Assembly: GCA_023433615.1 (NCBI GenBank)
Contig: JAEZCJ010000209.1
Span: 1-52,453 of the forward strand
From: Bacillota bacterium
GTDB taxonomy: Bacteria; Bacillota; Bacilli; Paenibacillales; Paenibacillaceae
Direction: 5' to 3'
DNA length: 52,453 bases
Both the position numbers and the translations under genes were made by a program. Shown one piece after another: positions 1-7,824 of the stretch. Below the pieces are notes generated by a model that was not told the DNA's origin, did no database searches, and worked only from the letters and a program-made list of their open reading frames with translations. How positions within the stretch are numbered: the first letter of the stretch is position 1; each line of letters opens with the position of its first letter.

Positions 1-1334
1 CGCGAAGGCGATGCCGCTGCCGGCGATGCGGCAGCGGCGAGGCGCACCTCGCCCGCACGCCGTGCGCGGCTTGCGGGCGGGTGTGCGCGTACTGCGAGGC
101 CTGCCTGACGATGGGCCGCTCGCGCGAATGCGAGCTGCTCATCGTGGGCAGGCCCGCCGACGGGCTGCTGCGGCATGGCTCTGCCTCCGCGAGTCTGCCG
201 CCAGCCGCGGATCGGCTTGCGCAATGGCGGCTCAGCCCCGCGCAGACGGTCGCGGCGGGGCAGGCGCTTCGCTATTTGGAGGCGCTGGCTGTGCCGCACG
301 CGATTGCCTGCTCGCGTGCGCCACGCCGTGAGTTTCTGCTATGGGCGGTAACCGGCGCAGGCAAGACGGAGATGATCTTTCCGCTGATCGAATCCGTGCT
401 GCTGCGGGGCGGCACCGCGCTGGTCGCCACGCCGCGTACCGATGTCGTGCGCGAATTGGACCCCCGTATTCGGCGAGCTTTTCCGGGACGGACGGTTGCG
501 ACGTTATACGGAGGCAGCGAGCAGCGCTGGGAGCGTGCCGAAATTACGCTGGCTACGACGCACCAACTGCTGCGGTTCGCGGAGGCGTTCGACCTCGTGG
601 TGATCGATGAGCTGGACGCTTTCCCGTTCCACGGGAGCCCGATGCTGCATTATGCCGCTGCTCGTGCAGGCGCGCCGTCCGGCACGCGCGTGCTGCTGAG
701 CGCTACGCCGCCGCGTGCGCTTAAGGTGCGCGCCGAACGGGGCAGGCTTCCGCATGCCAGAATCCCGGTGCGCTATCATCGGAAGCCGCTCCCCGTGCCG
801 ATGCTGCTGGCTGTCCCTGCCGTCAGGGAGATGCTGAAGAAGAGACGGATGCCGGCAAAGCTGCAGGCTGCGATCGCGGGATCTGTCGCGCGGGGTGCGC
901 AGCTTTTCATCTTCGTGCAGCAAATTGCGCATACCGAAGGAATGGCAGCGCTGGTCGCCGCGCTCTGTCCGCCGCACGCGAAGGTGGGGCATACGTCTTC
1001 GAAGGATGCAGACCGTGCGGAACAGGTCCGCCGGTTCCGCGCAGGCGAGCTGCGCGTGCTCGTTACGACTACGATCCTCGAACGCGGCGTGACGATTCCG
1101 AAGAGCGACGTAATCGTGCTGGATGCGGACGGGCGGTTATTCGATGAAGCGTCGCTGGTGCAGATGGCCGGACGGGCAGGTCGATCCGCCGACGATCCAT
1201 ACGGGAAGGTCGTGTTCTGTGCGCCGACTCGCAGTCGTTCGCAGCTGGCTGCCGTGCGGCATATTCGCCAGATGAACCGAATTGCCGAGCGTCAGGGCTA
1301 TCTGCTTCATACCGATAGGGGGAGTCGGCCATGA
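1..1334 (+). CDS. comFA: ComFA, DEAD-like DNA translocase/helicase of competence (5' end outside window)
   Basis: ComFA is the ATP-dependent motor thought to help move single-stranded transforming DNA through the membrane channel. The reading frame is open from base 3, so the true start lies upstream. The first 30 or so visible residues are cysteine-rich, with several CxC/CxxC pairs, matching the zinc finger of ComFA. A Walker A (TGAGKTE) follows near visible residue 116, then a DELD Walker B (VIDELDAFPF), motif III LLSATPP, and a C-terminal helicase half ending in QMAGRAGR. The visible part is 443 residues, close to the B. subtilis protein, so little is missing. The stop overlaps the start of comFC (ATGA), as in comF operons. 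There is no comFB between them. Confidence 0.95.
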   Translation, partial: RRRCRCRRCGSGEAHLARTPCAACGRVCAYCEACLTMGRSRECELLIVGRPADGLLRHGSASASLPPAADRLAQWRLSPAQTVAAGQALRYLEALAVPHAIACSRAPRREFLLWAVTGAGKTEMIFPLIESVLLRGGTALVATPRTDVVRELDPRIRRAFPGRTVATLYGGSEQRWERAEITLATTHQLLRFAEAFDLVVIDELDAFPFHGSPMLHYAAARAGAPSGTRVLLSATPPRALKVRAERGRLPHARIPVRYHRKPLPVPMLLAVPAVREMLKKRRMPAKLQAAIAGSVARGAQLFIFVQQIAHTEGMAALVAALCPPHAKVGHTSSKDADRAEQVRRFRAGELRVLVTTTILERGVTIPKSDVIVLDADGRLFDEASLVQMAGRAGRSADDPYGKVVFCAPTRSRSQLAAVRHIRQMNRIAERQGYLLHTDRGSRP

Positions 1335-2173
1335 TTGCCGGGATTGCGGCATGGGCAAGCGGTCTGTTGCGTGTCCGACATTCGGAATGCGTCGCTTGCG
1401 GCAAGCCGAGGGGGGCGCTTCGCGCATCGTCGCATTGCGATCGGAGAACGTTGTCGTTGCTCCGGTATCTATGCGCGGCATGCGCAGGAGCGATTCCATG
1501 GATCGATCGGATAATGTGCGCGACATGCGGCAGGGCGATCGAATGTCCGGACTGCGCGCGCCGCGAATCGGCCTCGTTCGTGAAGAATCGAAGCAGCGTC
1601 CGCTACGATGCCGCGATGAGGCAATGGCTTGCGCTCTATAAGTACCGCGGCCACGAACGGCTGGCGGAGCCGCTGGCCGCGATGGTGTGCCATGCTTACG
1701 AGCGGATGATGGAGGAAACGATGCAGCGTGAGGAGAGAGCAGGAGCTTCTCGCCGCGGCGCTGCTTCGTATTGGACGGCCGTGACGTTCGTGCCGGTCAG
1801 CAGGGAACGGGAGATCGAGCGCGGCTTCAATCAGGCGCAGCGATTCGCGGAGGAGCTGGCCGCCCGGTATCGATTGCCGCTGTATGCGCTGTTGACCCGG
1901 GTGCGGCACAGCGAGAAGCAGAGCTTGAAGAAGAGGCGCGAGCGGATCGCGGATATGCGGACGGCTTTTGGCATCCATGCGGAGGAAGTGAATAGGTTAC
2001 GGGAATCGGCGGGTAACGCTGCTGGGGATCGCGGCGTCTCGTCGCCATGCCGGATACTGCTCATCGACGATATCTACACAACGGGCGGGACGGTCGATGC
2101 CTGTGCGGCCAAGCTGCAGGAGGCAACTGCCGGCAGAGCGCGTATCTACGCACTCACTTGGGCGAGGTCATAG
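1331..2173 (+). CDS. comFC: ComFC, phosphoribosyltransferase-fold competence protein
   Basis: This is a ComFC/GntX family protein, required with ComFA for uptake of transforming DNA in Gram-positive bacteria. The N-terminal 75 residues carry paired cysteines (CVACG, CAAC, CATCG, CPDC) forming a predicted zinc ribbon. The C-terminal part has the phosphoribosyltransferase signature LLIDDIYTTGGT near residue 245. At 280 residues it is longer than many ComFC proteins; the extra length is around residues 120-145 and before the PRPP motif. The start is taken at the ATGA overlap with comFA, which implies translational coupling. Confidence 0.93.
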   Translation: MIAGIAAWASGLLRVRHSECVACGKPRGALRASSHCDRRTLSLLRYLCAACAGAIPWIDRIMCATCGRAIECPDCARRESASFVKNRSSVRYDAAMRQWLALYKYRGHERLAEPLAAMVCHAYERMMEETMQREERAGASRRGAASYWTAVTFVPVSREREIERGFNQAQRFAEELAARYRLPLYALLTRVRHSEKQSLKKRRERIADMRTAFGIHAEEVNRLRESAGNAAGDRGVSSPCRILLIDDIYTTGGTVDACAAKLQEATAGRARIYALTWARS

Positions 2174-2251
2174 CCAGCGTTGCTTACTCGATCTTTACAC
2201 ATTATTCGACAAAACTCTCGCCTTTTTGCACCATCTGCGGTACAATAGGGG

Positions 2252-2279
2252 TAAAGTCTAACTTTTTATTGGCTGATAG
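2252..2279 (+). promoter_or_regulatory. Sigma-D (sigma-28) type promoter before yvyF
   Basis: The element reads TAAAGTCT, then 12 bases, then GCTGATAG. The sigma-D consensus is TAAA, 14-16 bases, GCCGATAT. The spacing between TAAA and the -10 is 16, identical to three other candidates in this window. It lies 40 bp before the yvyF start, where B. subtilis also has a sigma-D promoter. A separate TACAAT at 2241-2246 has no convincing -35. Confidence 0.6.
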
Positions 2280-2318
2280 ACCCTAAGGGTGCGGCCGTTC
2301 GATTCAGGGAAGGGGCGA

Positions 2319-2735
2319 ATGCAAGTGAAATTGGAATACTGCCCGCGATGTGACAAGCTGTTCGCCAAGGGATTCAACGATATCTGCCAAGCGTGCATCA
2401 AGGAAATCGACCAAGAATACGAGCGGTGTGCGGAATATCTGAAGAAGAATCGCGGCCTGACGATGCAGCAGCTGTCAGAAGCGACGGAGGTGTCCGTCCG
2501 CCAGATTACGCGCTTCATTCGTGAAGGGCGCATCTCGATCTCAAGCTTGCCGAATATGAGTTACGGCTGCGATACTTGCGGCGTACCGATCCGGGAAGGC
2601 CATATGTGCATCAACTGCAAACAGCGGCTTGCGAGCGACATCAAGCAGCAGCAGACGATCGATGCCCGTACGAGAACGCAAGAGGAGCAGCCAGGCTCCG
2701 GCGGCGCGTATCAAATTAAGGATCGCGGACAATAA
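2319..2735 (+). CDS. yvyF: YvyF, flagellar operon protein (TIGR03826-like)
   Basis: A 138-residue protein of the YvyF family, found at the head of the flgM operon in Bacilli; its biochemical role is not established. It has an N-terminal zinc-ribbon-like pair (YCPRCDKLF, CQAC), a central helix-turn-helix-like stretch (LSEATEVSVRQITRFIREGRI) and a second cysteine cluster (CDTCG, CINCK). This layout suggests a small DNA-binding or regulatory protein. A GTG at 2289 would add ten residues, but the ATG at 2319 is preceded by AGGGAAGGGG at good spacing and is preferred. The gene follows comFC by 145 bp and precedes a terminator and flgM. Confidence 0.85.
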   Translation: MQVKLEYCPRCDKLFAKGFNDICQACIKEIDQEYERCAEYLKKNRGLTMQQLSEATEVSVRQITRFIREGRISISSLPNMSYGCDTCGVPIREGHMCINCKQRLASDIKQQQTIDARTRTQEEQPGSGGAYQIKDRGQ

Positions 2736-2768
2736 TCGCGTACGCGAAGCAATCGAACGGATCTCCTA

Positions 2769-2796
2769 TAAATTTTTTGCAATCGATAACCGATAA
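2769..2796 (+). promoter_or_regulatory. Sigma-D type promoter before flgM, overlapping a terminator stem
   Basis: TAAATTTT (from 2769), 12 bases, then ACCGATAA (2789-2796) matches the sigma-D consensus with 16 bases between TAAA and the -10. The -10 lies inside the left arm of the hairpin at 2786-2821, so the predicted start (about 2803) falls in the hairpin loop. Confidence 0.55.
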
Positions 2797-2826
2797 TACC
2801 TTCATAAGGTGTTACGGTTATTTTTT
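2786..2826 (+). terminator. Intrinsic terminator between yvyF and flgM
   Basis: The left arm 2786-2802 and right arm 2806-2821 pair almost fully (ATAACCG with CGGTTAT at the base, ACCTT with AAGGT at the top, one bulged base and one G-U pair). The loop is CAT and a run of six T follows. Transcription from comF/yvyF would be expected to end here at least in part. Confidence 0.7.
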
Positions 2827-2851
2827 ATTGTCGTGAGAAGAGGTGGCGTCC

Positions 2852-3109
2852 ATGAAGATCAACGAACCAGGCCGCATCAGTGCGGTGAATTCGTATCAGA
2901 AGCAGCAGCAGGATAAGCGCGCGGGGCAATCGGGCATGACCAGACGCAAGGATGAGGTCCAGATTTCCGCGGAAGCGCACAAGCTGCTGACCAGCAGCCG
3001 CGTGAACAATCCGGAGCGGATCGACGAGCTGAAGCAATCCGTATCGACGGGCAGCTACCATGTCGACGCAGGGAAGATCGCCGAGAAGCTGCTTCCTTAT
3101 CTGAGATAA
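2852..3109 (+). CDS. flgM: FlgM, anti-sigma-D factor
   Basis: FlgM holds sigma-D inactive until the hook-basal body is complete. The 85-residue protein starts MKINEPGRI and has the expected pattern: a disordered, basic and glutamine-rich N-terminal half and a helical C-terminal half (DEVQISAEAHKLL, then two short helices ending KIAEKLLPYLR). The ATG at 2852 is chosen over an upstream GTG at 2843 because AGAGGTGG sits at the right distance. The gene is preceded by its own sigma-D promoter and is separated from flgN by an intergenic repeat. Confidence 0.92.
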   Translation: MKINEPGRISAVNSYQKQQQDKRAGQSGMTRRKDEVQISAEAHKLLTSSRVNNPERIDELKQSVSTGSYHVDAGKIAEKLLPYLR

Positions 3110-3140
3110 GTGAACAGTCCAATTAATAAAAGCTGCTCGG

Positions 3141-3317
3141 TTGTCGGCACCGAGAAGGTTGGACGAAGGTAGAAAATGAGGAACGGATTGTAGACAGATC
3201 TGCATGAGTACCTCCAGCGTTTCGTAAGAAACGCACTTCGGAAGCATAAGCTTCATTTTCGCCAGCGTTCAAGATTCGAAGCCGATTAAGCTACGAAGCA
3301 TCACATCGTGATCACAA
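3141..3317 (-). repeat. Composite intergenic repeat, copy A (inverted, 177 bp)
   Basis: Read on the minus strand this begins TTGTGATCACGATG and ends CCTTCTCGGTGCCGACAA, matching copies B, C and D on the plus strand. It carries an extra module of about 40 bp with the hairpin GCGTTTC-TTAC-GAAACGC (plus-strand region about 3220-3260). Here the module lies before the TACTCATG segment, whereas in copy B it lies after. It fills the gap between flgM and flgN. No open frame is supported inside it. Confidence 0.85.
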
Positions 3318-3346
3318 TCGAGCCATAGAAAGACAGGTGAACTTTC

Positions 3347-3844
3347 ATGTCTTTGACGGACATCATGCAGACGCTGGAACAGCAGACAGAGCTCTATGAA
3401 CAGCTATTGAATACGGCGAAAGAGAAGACACCTGTTCTGATCCATAATGAAGTCGAACAGTTGAACGGCCTCGTGCAGAAGGAACGCAAGCTGATCGCCG
3501 AGGCAGAGAAGCTGGAACAATCGCGCATTCTGCATACGCATCGGTATTTCTCGTCACTCGGTTATATCTCGAGAATGAACACGCTGCGCGAGCTGATCCG
3601 CTCGGTCAATCACCCTGAAGAGAAGCAGCAATTGCTGAATAAGCAGCAGGAGCTGCAGGAGCTGCTCCGCGAACTGAAGCGTAACAACGAATTGAATCAG
3701 CAGCTGATTCAGCAATCGCTGGCATTCATTAATTACTCGATCGATCTGGTCGTGGATGACCCGACGGAGGATGTCGTCTACCAGCATCCGCAGAAGGGGC
3801 TGGCGGGCAGCGTGAAGAGCGGGATTTTTGATACGAGGGCATAG
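3347..3844 (+). CDS. flgN: FlgN, chaperone for FlgK and FlgL
   Basis: FlgN binds the hook-filament junction proteins FlgK and FlgL in the cytoplasm and hands them to the export apparatus. The 165-residue sequence is almost entirely alpha-helical and rich in Glu, Gln and Leu, with long coiled segments around residues 10-50 and 85-125, as in the FlgN family. AGGTGA lies seven bases before the ATG. It sits directly before its two client genes flgK and flgL. Confidence 0.88.
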   Translation: MSLTDIMQTLEQQTELYEQLLNTAKEKTPVLIHNEVEQLNGLVQKERKLIAEAEKLEQSRILHTHRYFSSLGYISRMNTLRELIRSVNHPEEKQQLLNKQQELQELLRELKRNNELNQQLIQQSLAFINYSIDLVVDDPTEDVVYQHPQKGLAGSVKSGIFDTRA

Positions 3845-3861
3845 GGAGGCGAAATAACCGC

Positions 3862-5382
3862 ATGAGATCGACATTCCACACGCTGGAAACAGCTAAACGG
3901 AGCATATTCACGCAGCAAGCGGCCATCAATACGGTTGGCCATAACATAGCGAACGCGAATACGAAGGGCTATTCCCGCCAGACGGTTAATATGGTGGCAG
4001 CCAGACCGATCGAGGCGTACGGGGTCAATCGCTCCATTGCGCCCGGACAGCTCGGCACCGGCGTTGAATTCACGTCGATTAACCGCGTACGGACGTCGTT
4101 TCTCGACGATCAATTCCGCAACCAGAATAAGTATCTGGGCAGCTATTCGGTTCAGGCCGATACGCTCGATAAGCTGGAATCAATCGTGAACGAGCCGGGG
4201 AATTCCGGCATTCGGACCGTTCTCGAGAATTTCTGGAACTCATGGTCTGACCTGAGCAAGGACCCCGAGAATGTGACAGGGCGCAAAATCGTTCGCGAGA
4301 ACGCGCTGGCCCTTGTGGATACGTTCAATCAGACGAGCAGGCAGCTCAACGATCTGAGCCGGGATCTAACGAGAAACATCGAGGTCAAAGCAACGGAGAT
4401 GAACACGATCCTGAACACGATCGCGTCACTCAACAATGAGATTCGGCGGATTGAGGGGCTGGGCGACAGCGCGAACGATCTTCGCGACCAGCGCGACTTG
4501 CTCACGGATGACTTGTCCAAGATCGTGAACGTTACCGTACAGGAAACGGAAGCGGGCTACTCTATCTCGATTGGGACAACGAATCTGGTTGCAGGTACGG
4601 TAGTCGCACCGGTTACGGCCGACGCGCTGTCAGATGCGTATACGAGCGGAGACTTGAACAGCGGCGAGGTACACGGCATGATCGTCTCGCGCGATAAATA
4701 TGTCGCCGATTATCAACGACAGCTTGATACTTTGGCGAACACGATGGCTAACGGGGAGATCGAAGTGATCGTCCCTGCGGGCTCTGTTCTGCCGGGACAG
4801 ACCACGCCGCTAGCGGTCGATACGGCTGTTACCGTGAACGGTATTAACGGGCTGCATAAACTGGGCTACACGCTCGAAGGCGGCACGCCTCCTGCGACCG
4901 GCGGTGACTTATTCACTTTCGCGGCAGGCGCAACCGGCATTACGGCAGCCAGCATCCGCGTGAATCCGGTGGTCGCGGCTGACACGAGCAAAATCGCGAC
5001 ATCGCTGCGGTTGGATGCTGCGGGCACCGTCGTGAAGGGCAACAATACGCTGGCTCTGCTCATGGCTGAGCTGAAGGACAACGTGTTCAGCTTCGACGAG
5101 ACGGCAACCGGCAACGGAATCAATAATTCGACGCTCGGCGATTACTATAATGCGCTTGTAGGTGCGCTAGGCGTGCAATCGCAGGAAGCAAGCCGCCAGT
5201 TGATTAATACAAAGACGCAGCTCGACCAGGTCGACAGCAGCCGCCAATCGGTAAGCGGCGTGTCGCTCGATGAAGAGATGTCCGATCTGCTGCGATACCA
5301 GCATGCGTACAGCGCCGCGGCGCGTCTCATGTCTACATTCGATGAAATGCTCGATAAATTGATTAACGGCACGGCGGTTTAA
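3862..5382 (+). CDS. flgK: FlgK, hook-filament junction protein 1 (HAP1)
   Basis: FlgK is the first of two adaptor rings joining hook to filament. The N-terminus (MRSTFHTLETAKRSIF, then NTVGHNIANANTKGYSRQ near residues 27-44) is the flagellar rod/HAP signature, and the C-terminus (GVSLDEEMSDLLRYQHAY, ending in MLDKLING) is the matching D0 helix. At 506 residues the length is typical of Bacilli. Residues about 290-400 are rich in Gly, Thr and Ala, consistent with the variable exposed domain. AGGGAGG lies before the ATG, 17 bp after flgN. Confidence 0.95.
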   Translation: MRSTFHTLETAKRSIFTQQAAINTVGHNIANANTKGYSRQTVNMVAARPIEAYGVNRSIAPGQLGTGVEFTSINRVRTSFLDDQFRNQNKYLGSYSVQADTLDKLESIVNEPGNSGIRTVLENFWNSWSDLSKDPENVTGRKIVRENALALVDTFNQTSRQLNDLSRDLTRNIEVKATEMNTILNTIASLNNEIRRIEGLGDSANDLRDQRDLLTDDLSKIVNVTVQETEAGYSISIGTTNLVAGTVVAPVTADALSDAYTSGDLNSGEVHGMIVSRDKYVADYQRQLDTLANTMANGEIEVIVPAGSVLPGQTTPLAVDTAVTVNGINGLHKLGYTLEGGTPPATGGDLFTFAAGATGITAASIRVNPVVAADTSKIATSLRLDAAGTVVKGNNTLALLMAELKDNVFSFDETATGNGINNSTLGDYYNALVGALGVQSQEASRQLINTKTQLDQVDSSRQSVSGVSLDEEMSDLLRYQHAYSAAARLMSTFDEMLDKLINGTAV

Positions 5383-5417
5383 TGCTGCCTGTGCCGATTA
5401 TGAACGGAGGTTGACCC

Positions 5418-6332
5418 ATGCCGCTACGCGTAACGCCCGGGATGATGCATATGCAGCTAACCCGGAACTTGAACCGCAACATGACTCAGATGCAGGGCTT
5501 GTCGGAACAGGTGACGACCGGCCGCAAAATCAATCGTGCCTCGGACGATCCCGTTGGCATCACGTATGCGCTTCGCTACCGCAGCGAGCTGTCGTCAAAC
5601 GAGCAATACCAGAAGAACGTCGATTCCGCGCTGTCATGGCTGGATTTTAACGATACGGTGCTGTCGCAGTCGACGGACGTGCTGAAGCGGGTGAAGGAGC
5701 TGGCGGTGCAGGGCTCGAACGGCACGAATCCGCAGGTGGCCTTGGACAATATTCGCGACGAAGTTGTGCAGTTGAAAGATCAGATGCTCGACATCGCGAA
5801 CAGCAAATTGAACGGGAAATACGTATTCAATGGGCAGAAATTTAACGAGAAGCCTTATGATCCGGCGGCAGGAACGCCACCTTTCAACCCCGCTGCCGTA
5901 CAGACTGATACCGGCCAAATCAACTATTCGGTCGGTGTAGGCGTTACGCTTCCTGTTAACGTAACGGGAGCTGAAGCGTTCGGCAATCCGGGCGATCCGG
6001 ACAATGTTTTTACGGTGCTGGATAACCTGATGGCTGCTCTTGCGTCCGGGAACTACGATGCCGTATCAGGCGAGATTACGAATATTGAATCTCGTATGGA
6101 TAAGATACTGAATTCGCAGTCCGAGATCGGTGCCCGAGTCAATCGCGTCGAACTTATGCAGAATCGTTTGAAAGATTTGGAGATCAATCTGACGGACCTG
6201 AAATCGAAAGTGGAAGACGCTGATTTTGAGCAGCTCTTGATCGATTCGAAAATTAACGAGAATATCTACCAAGCATCGTTATCCGTAGGGGCCAAGGTGA
6301 TTACGCCATCGCTAGTAGATTTTCTCCGATAG
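5418..6332 (+). CDS. flgL: FlgL, hook-filament junction protein 3 (HAP3)
   Basis: FlgL is the second junction ring, on which flagellin polymerises. The 304-residue protein has flagellin-like ends: LRVTPGMMHMQLTRNLNRN at the N-terminus with the RKINRASDDPVGIT motif near residue 35, and a C-terminal helix with NRVELMQNRLKDLEINL. The middle (about residues 140-200) is the variable domain, with KYVFNGQ as usual for FlgL. ACGGAGG precedes the ATG. It follows flgK by 35 bp. Confidence 0.95.
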   Translation: MPLRVTPGMMHMQLTRNLNRNMTQMQGLSEQVTTGRKINRASDDPVGITYALRYRSELSSNEQYQKNVDSALSWLDFNDTVLSQSTDVLKRVKELAVQGSNGTNPQVALDNIRDEVVQLKDQMLDIANSKLNGKYVFNGQKFNEKPYDPAAGTPPFNPAAVQTDTGQINYSVGVGVTLPVNVTGAEAFGNPGDPDNVFTVLDNLMAALASGNYDAVSGEITNIESRMDKILNSQSEIGARVNRVELMQNRLKDLEINLTDLKSKVEDADFEQLLIDSKINENIYQASLSVGAKVITPSLVDFLR

Positions 6333-6345
6333 GAGTTAGCCGGTC

Positions 6346-6915
6346 ATGAAGCTGCCGATAGTCCAGGCGAGGATAACGAACGGCCTTATTGGCGTGAATT
6401 GGTCGCTTGGCCGGTATGACATTCGTACCCGCCCGGCTGACCAGGCTATCCAATCAACTCCCGCTACGATCAGCGCACCGATGCGTTACGCGTCCATGTC
6501 GATCGATATGAGTCGAACGTATGAAGCGCTCAACGGCGGCAATCCGCTGTCCTTATATCGCAAACTGCAGAGTCAAATGCCGGATATTGCTCAGCAGAAC
6601 ATCCGGGAAGTCGTGCGAAAATGGGATCAGGTTGGGAACATCGCCGACGGCAAGAACGCGATTCCGGGATTGGCGAAGCAAGCAATGCTAAAGGGCGGAC
6701 CGGATTTACAGGTGTTTGGGCCAGCGACGCCTCGAAATATCGATATTCACTGGGATATCCCTGAGTTGGACGTGCAAGTTCAATTGGGAGGCGTCGACGT
6801 GCAGGTGCAGACGCACAGACCTGAGATTTCCTACTACCGTGGATCATTTGATGTCTATATGAAACAGAAGCCGAGCGTTGACTTTAGCGTTCAATACTTG
6901 GACGTTCGCGTATAG
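6346..6915 (+). CDS. yviE: DUF6470 (YviE-like) flagellar locus protein
   Basis: A 189-residue protein of the YviE/DUF6470 type that sits between flgL and fliW in Bacillus and Paenibacillus. Its role is unknown. It begins with a beta-rich segment (KLPIVQARITNGLIGV) and ends with alternating hydrophobic strands rich in VQV/VDV (DVQVQLGGVDVQVQ), a pattern typical of this family. There is no signal peptide or membrane segment. GGAGTTAG precedes the ATG, and it follows flgL by only 13 bp. A terminator lies just after it. Confidence 0.8.
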   Translation: MKLPIVQARITNGLIGVNWSLGRYDIRTRPADQAIQSTPATISAPMRYASMSIDMSRTYEALNGGNPLSLYRKLQSQMPDIAQQNIREVVRKWDQVGNIADGKNAIPGLAKQAMLKGGPDLQVFGPATPRNIDIHWDIPELDVQVQLGGVDVQVQTHRPEISYYRGSFDVYMKQKPSVDFSVQYLDVRV

Positions 6916-6932
6916 AGGAATCGGAGTAAATC

Positions 6933-6959
6933 AGCTATAGCGCCCGCTATGGCTTTTTT
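6933..6959 (+). terminator. Intrinsic terminator after yviE
   Basis: AGCTATAGCG (6933-6942) can pair with CGCTATGGCT (6945-6954) with one G-U pair and a very tight top, followed by six T. It would separate the flgM-to-yviE unit from fliW-csrA. Confidence 0.6.
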
Positions 6960-7008
6960 CGTACCAATCCACTATGATGGCAAATAGATAGGAGCGTGAA
7001 CTGAAAGC

Positions 7009-7446
7009 ATGGAATTGCAGACGAGCCGATTCGGAATTCTTGAGGTCGATGAGCATACGATTTACACGTTTCCCAAAGGGTTGCCGGGTTTTGAAGAGGC
7101 AACGAAGTTCGTGATTGTGGCGCCGAAAGAGGAGGAACCTTTTGCCTTCCTCCAATCCATACAGAATGACGATTTGGCGTTCGTGATCGCGGATCCCTTC
7201 ATGTTCTGCGAGAATTATGATTTTGAACTGTCAGATAGCATCATTGCTGAATTGGGTATCGATTCGCCCGAGGAGGTGCTGGTTCGTTCGATCATTACGA
7301 TTCCGGACGAACTGGACAAGGCAACGATCAACTTGGTCGCGCCGATTATTTTCAATGGACCTGCGATGATCGCTAAGCAAGTCGTGTTAGGCAAGACGCC
7401 ATATTCGACCAGACATCCGCTGTTTGCCGCAGCAGGATCTCGGTAA
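7009..7446 (+). CDS. fliW: FliW, flagellar assembly factor and CsrA antagonist
   Basis: FliW binds both flagellin and CsrA. When flagellin is exported, free FliW sequesters CsrA and relieves repression of hag translation. The 145-residue sequence has the family hallmarks: SRFGILEVDEHTIYTFPKGLPGFE at the start and a conserved middle with ADPFMFCENYDFELSD. The ATG is preceded by AGGAG at a rather long spacing (14 bases). It is followed after 15 bp by csrA, the standard Gram-positive pair. Confidence 0.95.
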   Translation: MELQTSRFGILEVDEHTIYTFPKGLPGFEEATKFVIVAPKEEEPFAFLQSIQNDDLAFVIADPFMFCENYDFELSDSIIAELGIDSPEEVLVRSIITIPDELDKATINLVAPIIFNGPAMIAKQVVLGKTPYSTRHPLFAAAGSR

Positions 7447-7461
7447 GAGAGGAGCGACCGT

Positions 7462-7698
7462 ATGCTTGTATTGTCCCGTAAGAAAGGCGAGTCGATCATC
7501 CTCCAAGATAATATCGAGATCACGATCCTAGAGGTGAGTGCAGACACGATCAAGATCGGCATTCAAGCGCCTAAGGAAGTCGATATCGTTCGTAAGGAAA
7601 TCTACGTGAGCGTGCAGGAGACGAATCGCGAATCGGCGGACGCCGGCAACAACCTGCAAGCTTTGCGCAATCGCATGAATAATTTTAAAAAAAGTTAG
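7462..7698 (+). CDS. csrA: CsrA, translational regulator
   Basis: CsrA is a small dimeric RNA-binding protein that recognises GGA in hairpin loops and blocks the hag ribosome site in Bacilli. The 78-residue protein begins MLVLSRKKGESIILQDNIEI and continues with IKIGIQAPKEVDIVRKEIY, diagnostic for the family. AGAGGAG precedes the ATG. It lies between fliW and hag, and candidate target sites are visible in the hag leader. Confidence 0.97.
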   Translation: MLVLSRKKGESIILQDNIEITILEVSADTIKIGIQAPKEVDIVRKEIYVSVQETNRESADAGNNLQALRNRMNNFKKS

Positions 7699-7707
7699 CG
7701 ACAGCTA

Positions 7708-7735
7708 TAAACTGTTGATCTAGGACTTCCGATAT
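7708..7735 (+). promoter_or_regulatory. Sigma-D promoter of hag
   Basis: TAAA at 7708-7711, 16 bases, then TCCGATAT at 7728-7735: a near-perfect sigma-D promoter 90 bp upstream of the flagellin start. Confidence 0.85.
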
Positions 7736-7780
7736 ATATTCTATAACCGAACAAGGGCGGCCGACCTTATGTCCGGTAAA

Positions 7781-7816
7781 CCACATGGACGTGGGAACTT
7801 ACTTATTTCAGGGAGG
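7781..7816 (+). promoter_or_regulatory. Candidate CsrA-binding sites in the hag leader
   Basis: CCACATGGACGTGG (7781-7794) folds into a small hairpin that shows GGA in its loop. A second GGA lies in the ribosome site GGGAGG at 7811-7816. B. subtilis hag has the same arrangement of one hairpin site plus one Shine-Dalgarno site, so CsrA repression of this mRNA is expected. Confidence 0.6.
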
Positions 7817-7824
7817 AATTACTA

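Noticed and set aside
3141..3317. Repeat copies as insertion-sequence ends
   Set aside because: No transposase frame, no consistent terminal inverted repeats and no clear target-site duplication were seen; the element is described only as an intergenic repeat.
6961..7008. Sigma-A promoter before fliW using TATGAT at 6973-6978
   Set aside because: No acceptable -35 is found at 16-18 bases; the candidate overlaps the terminator T-run.
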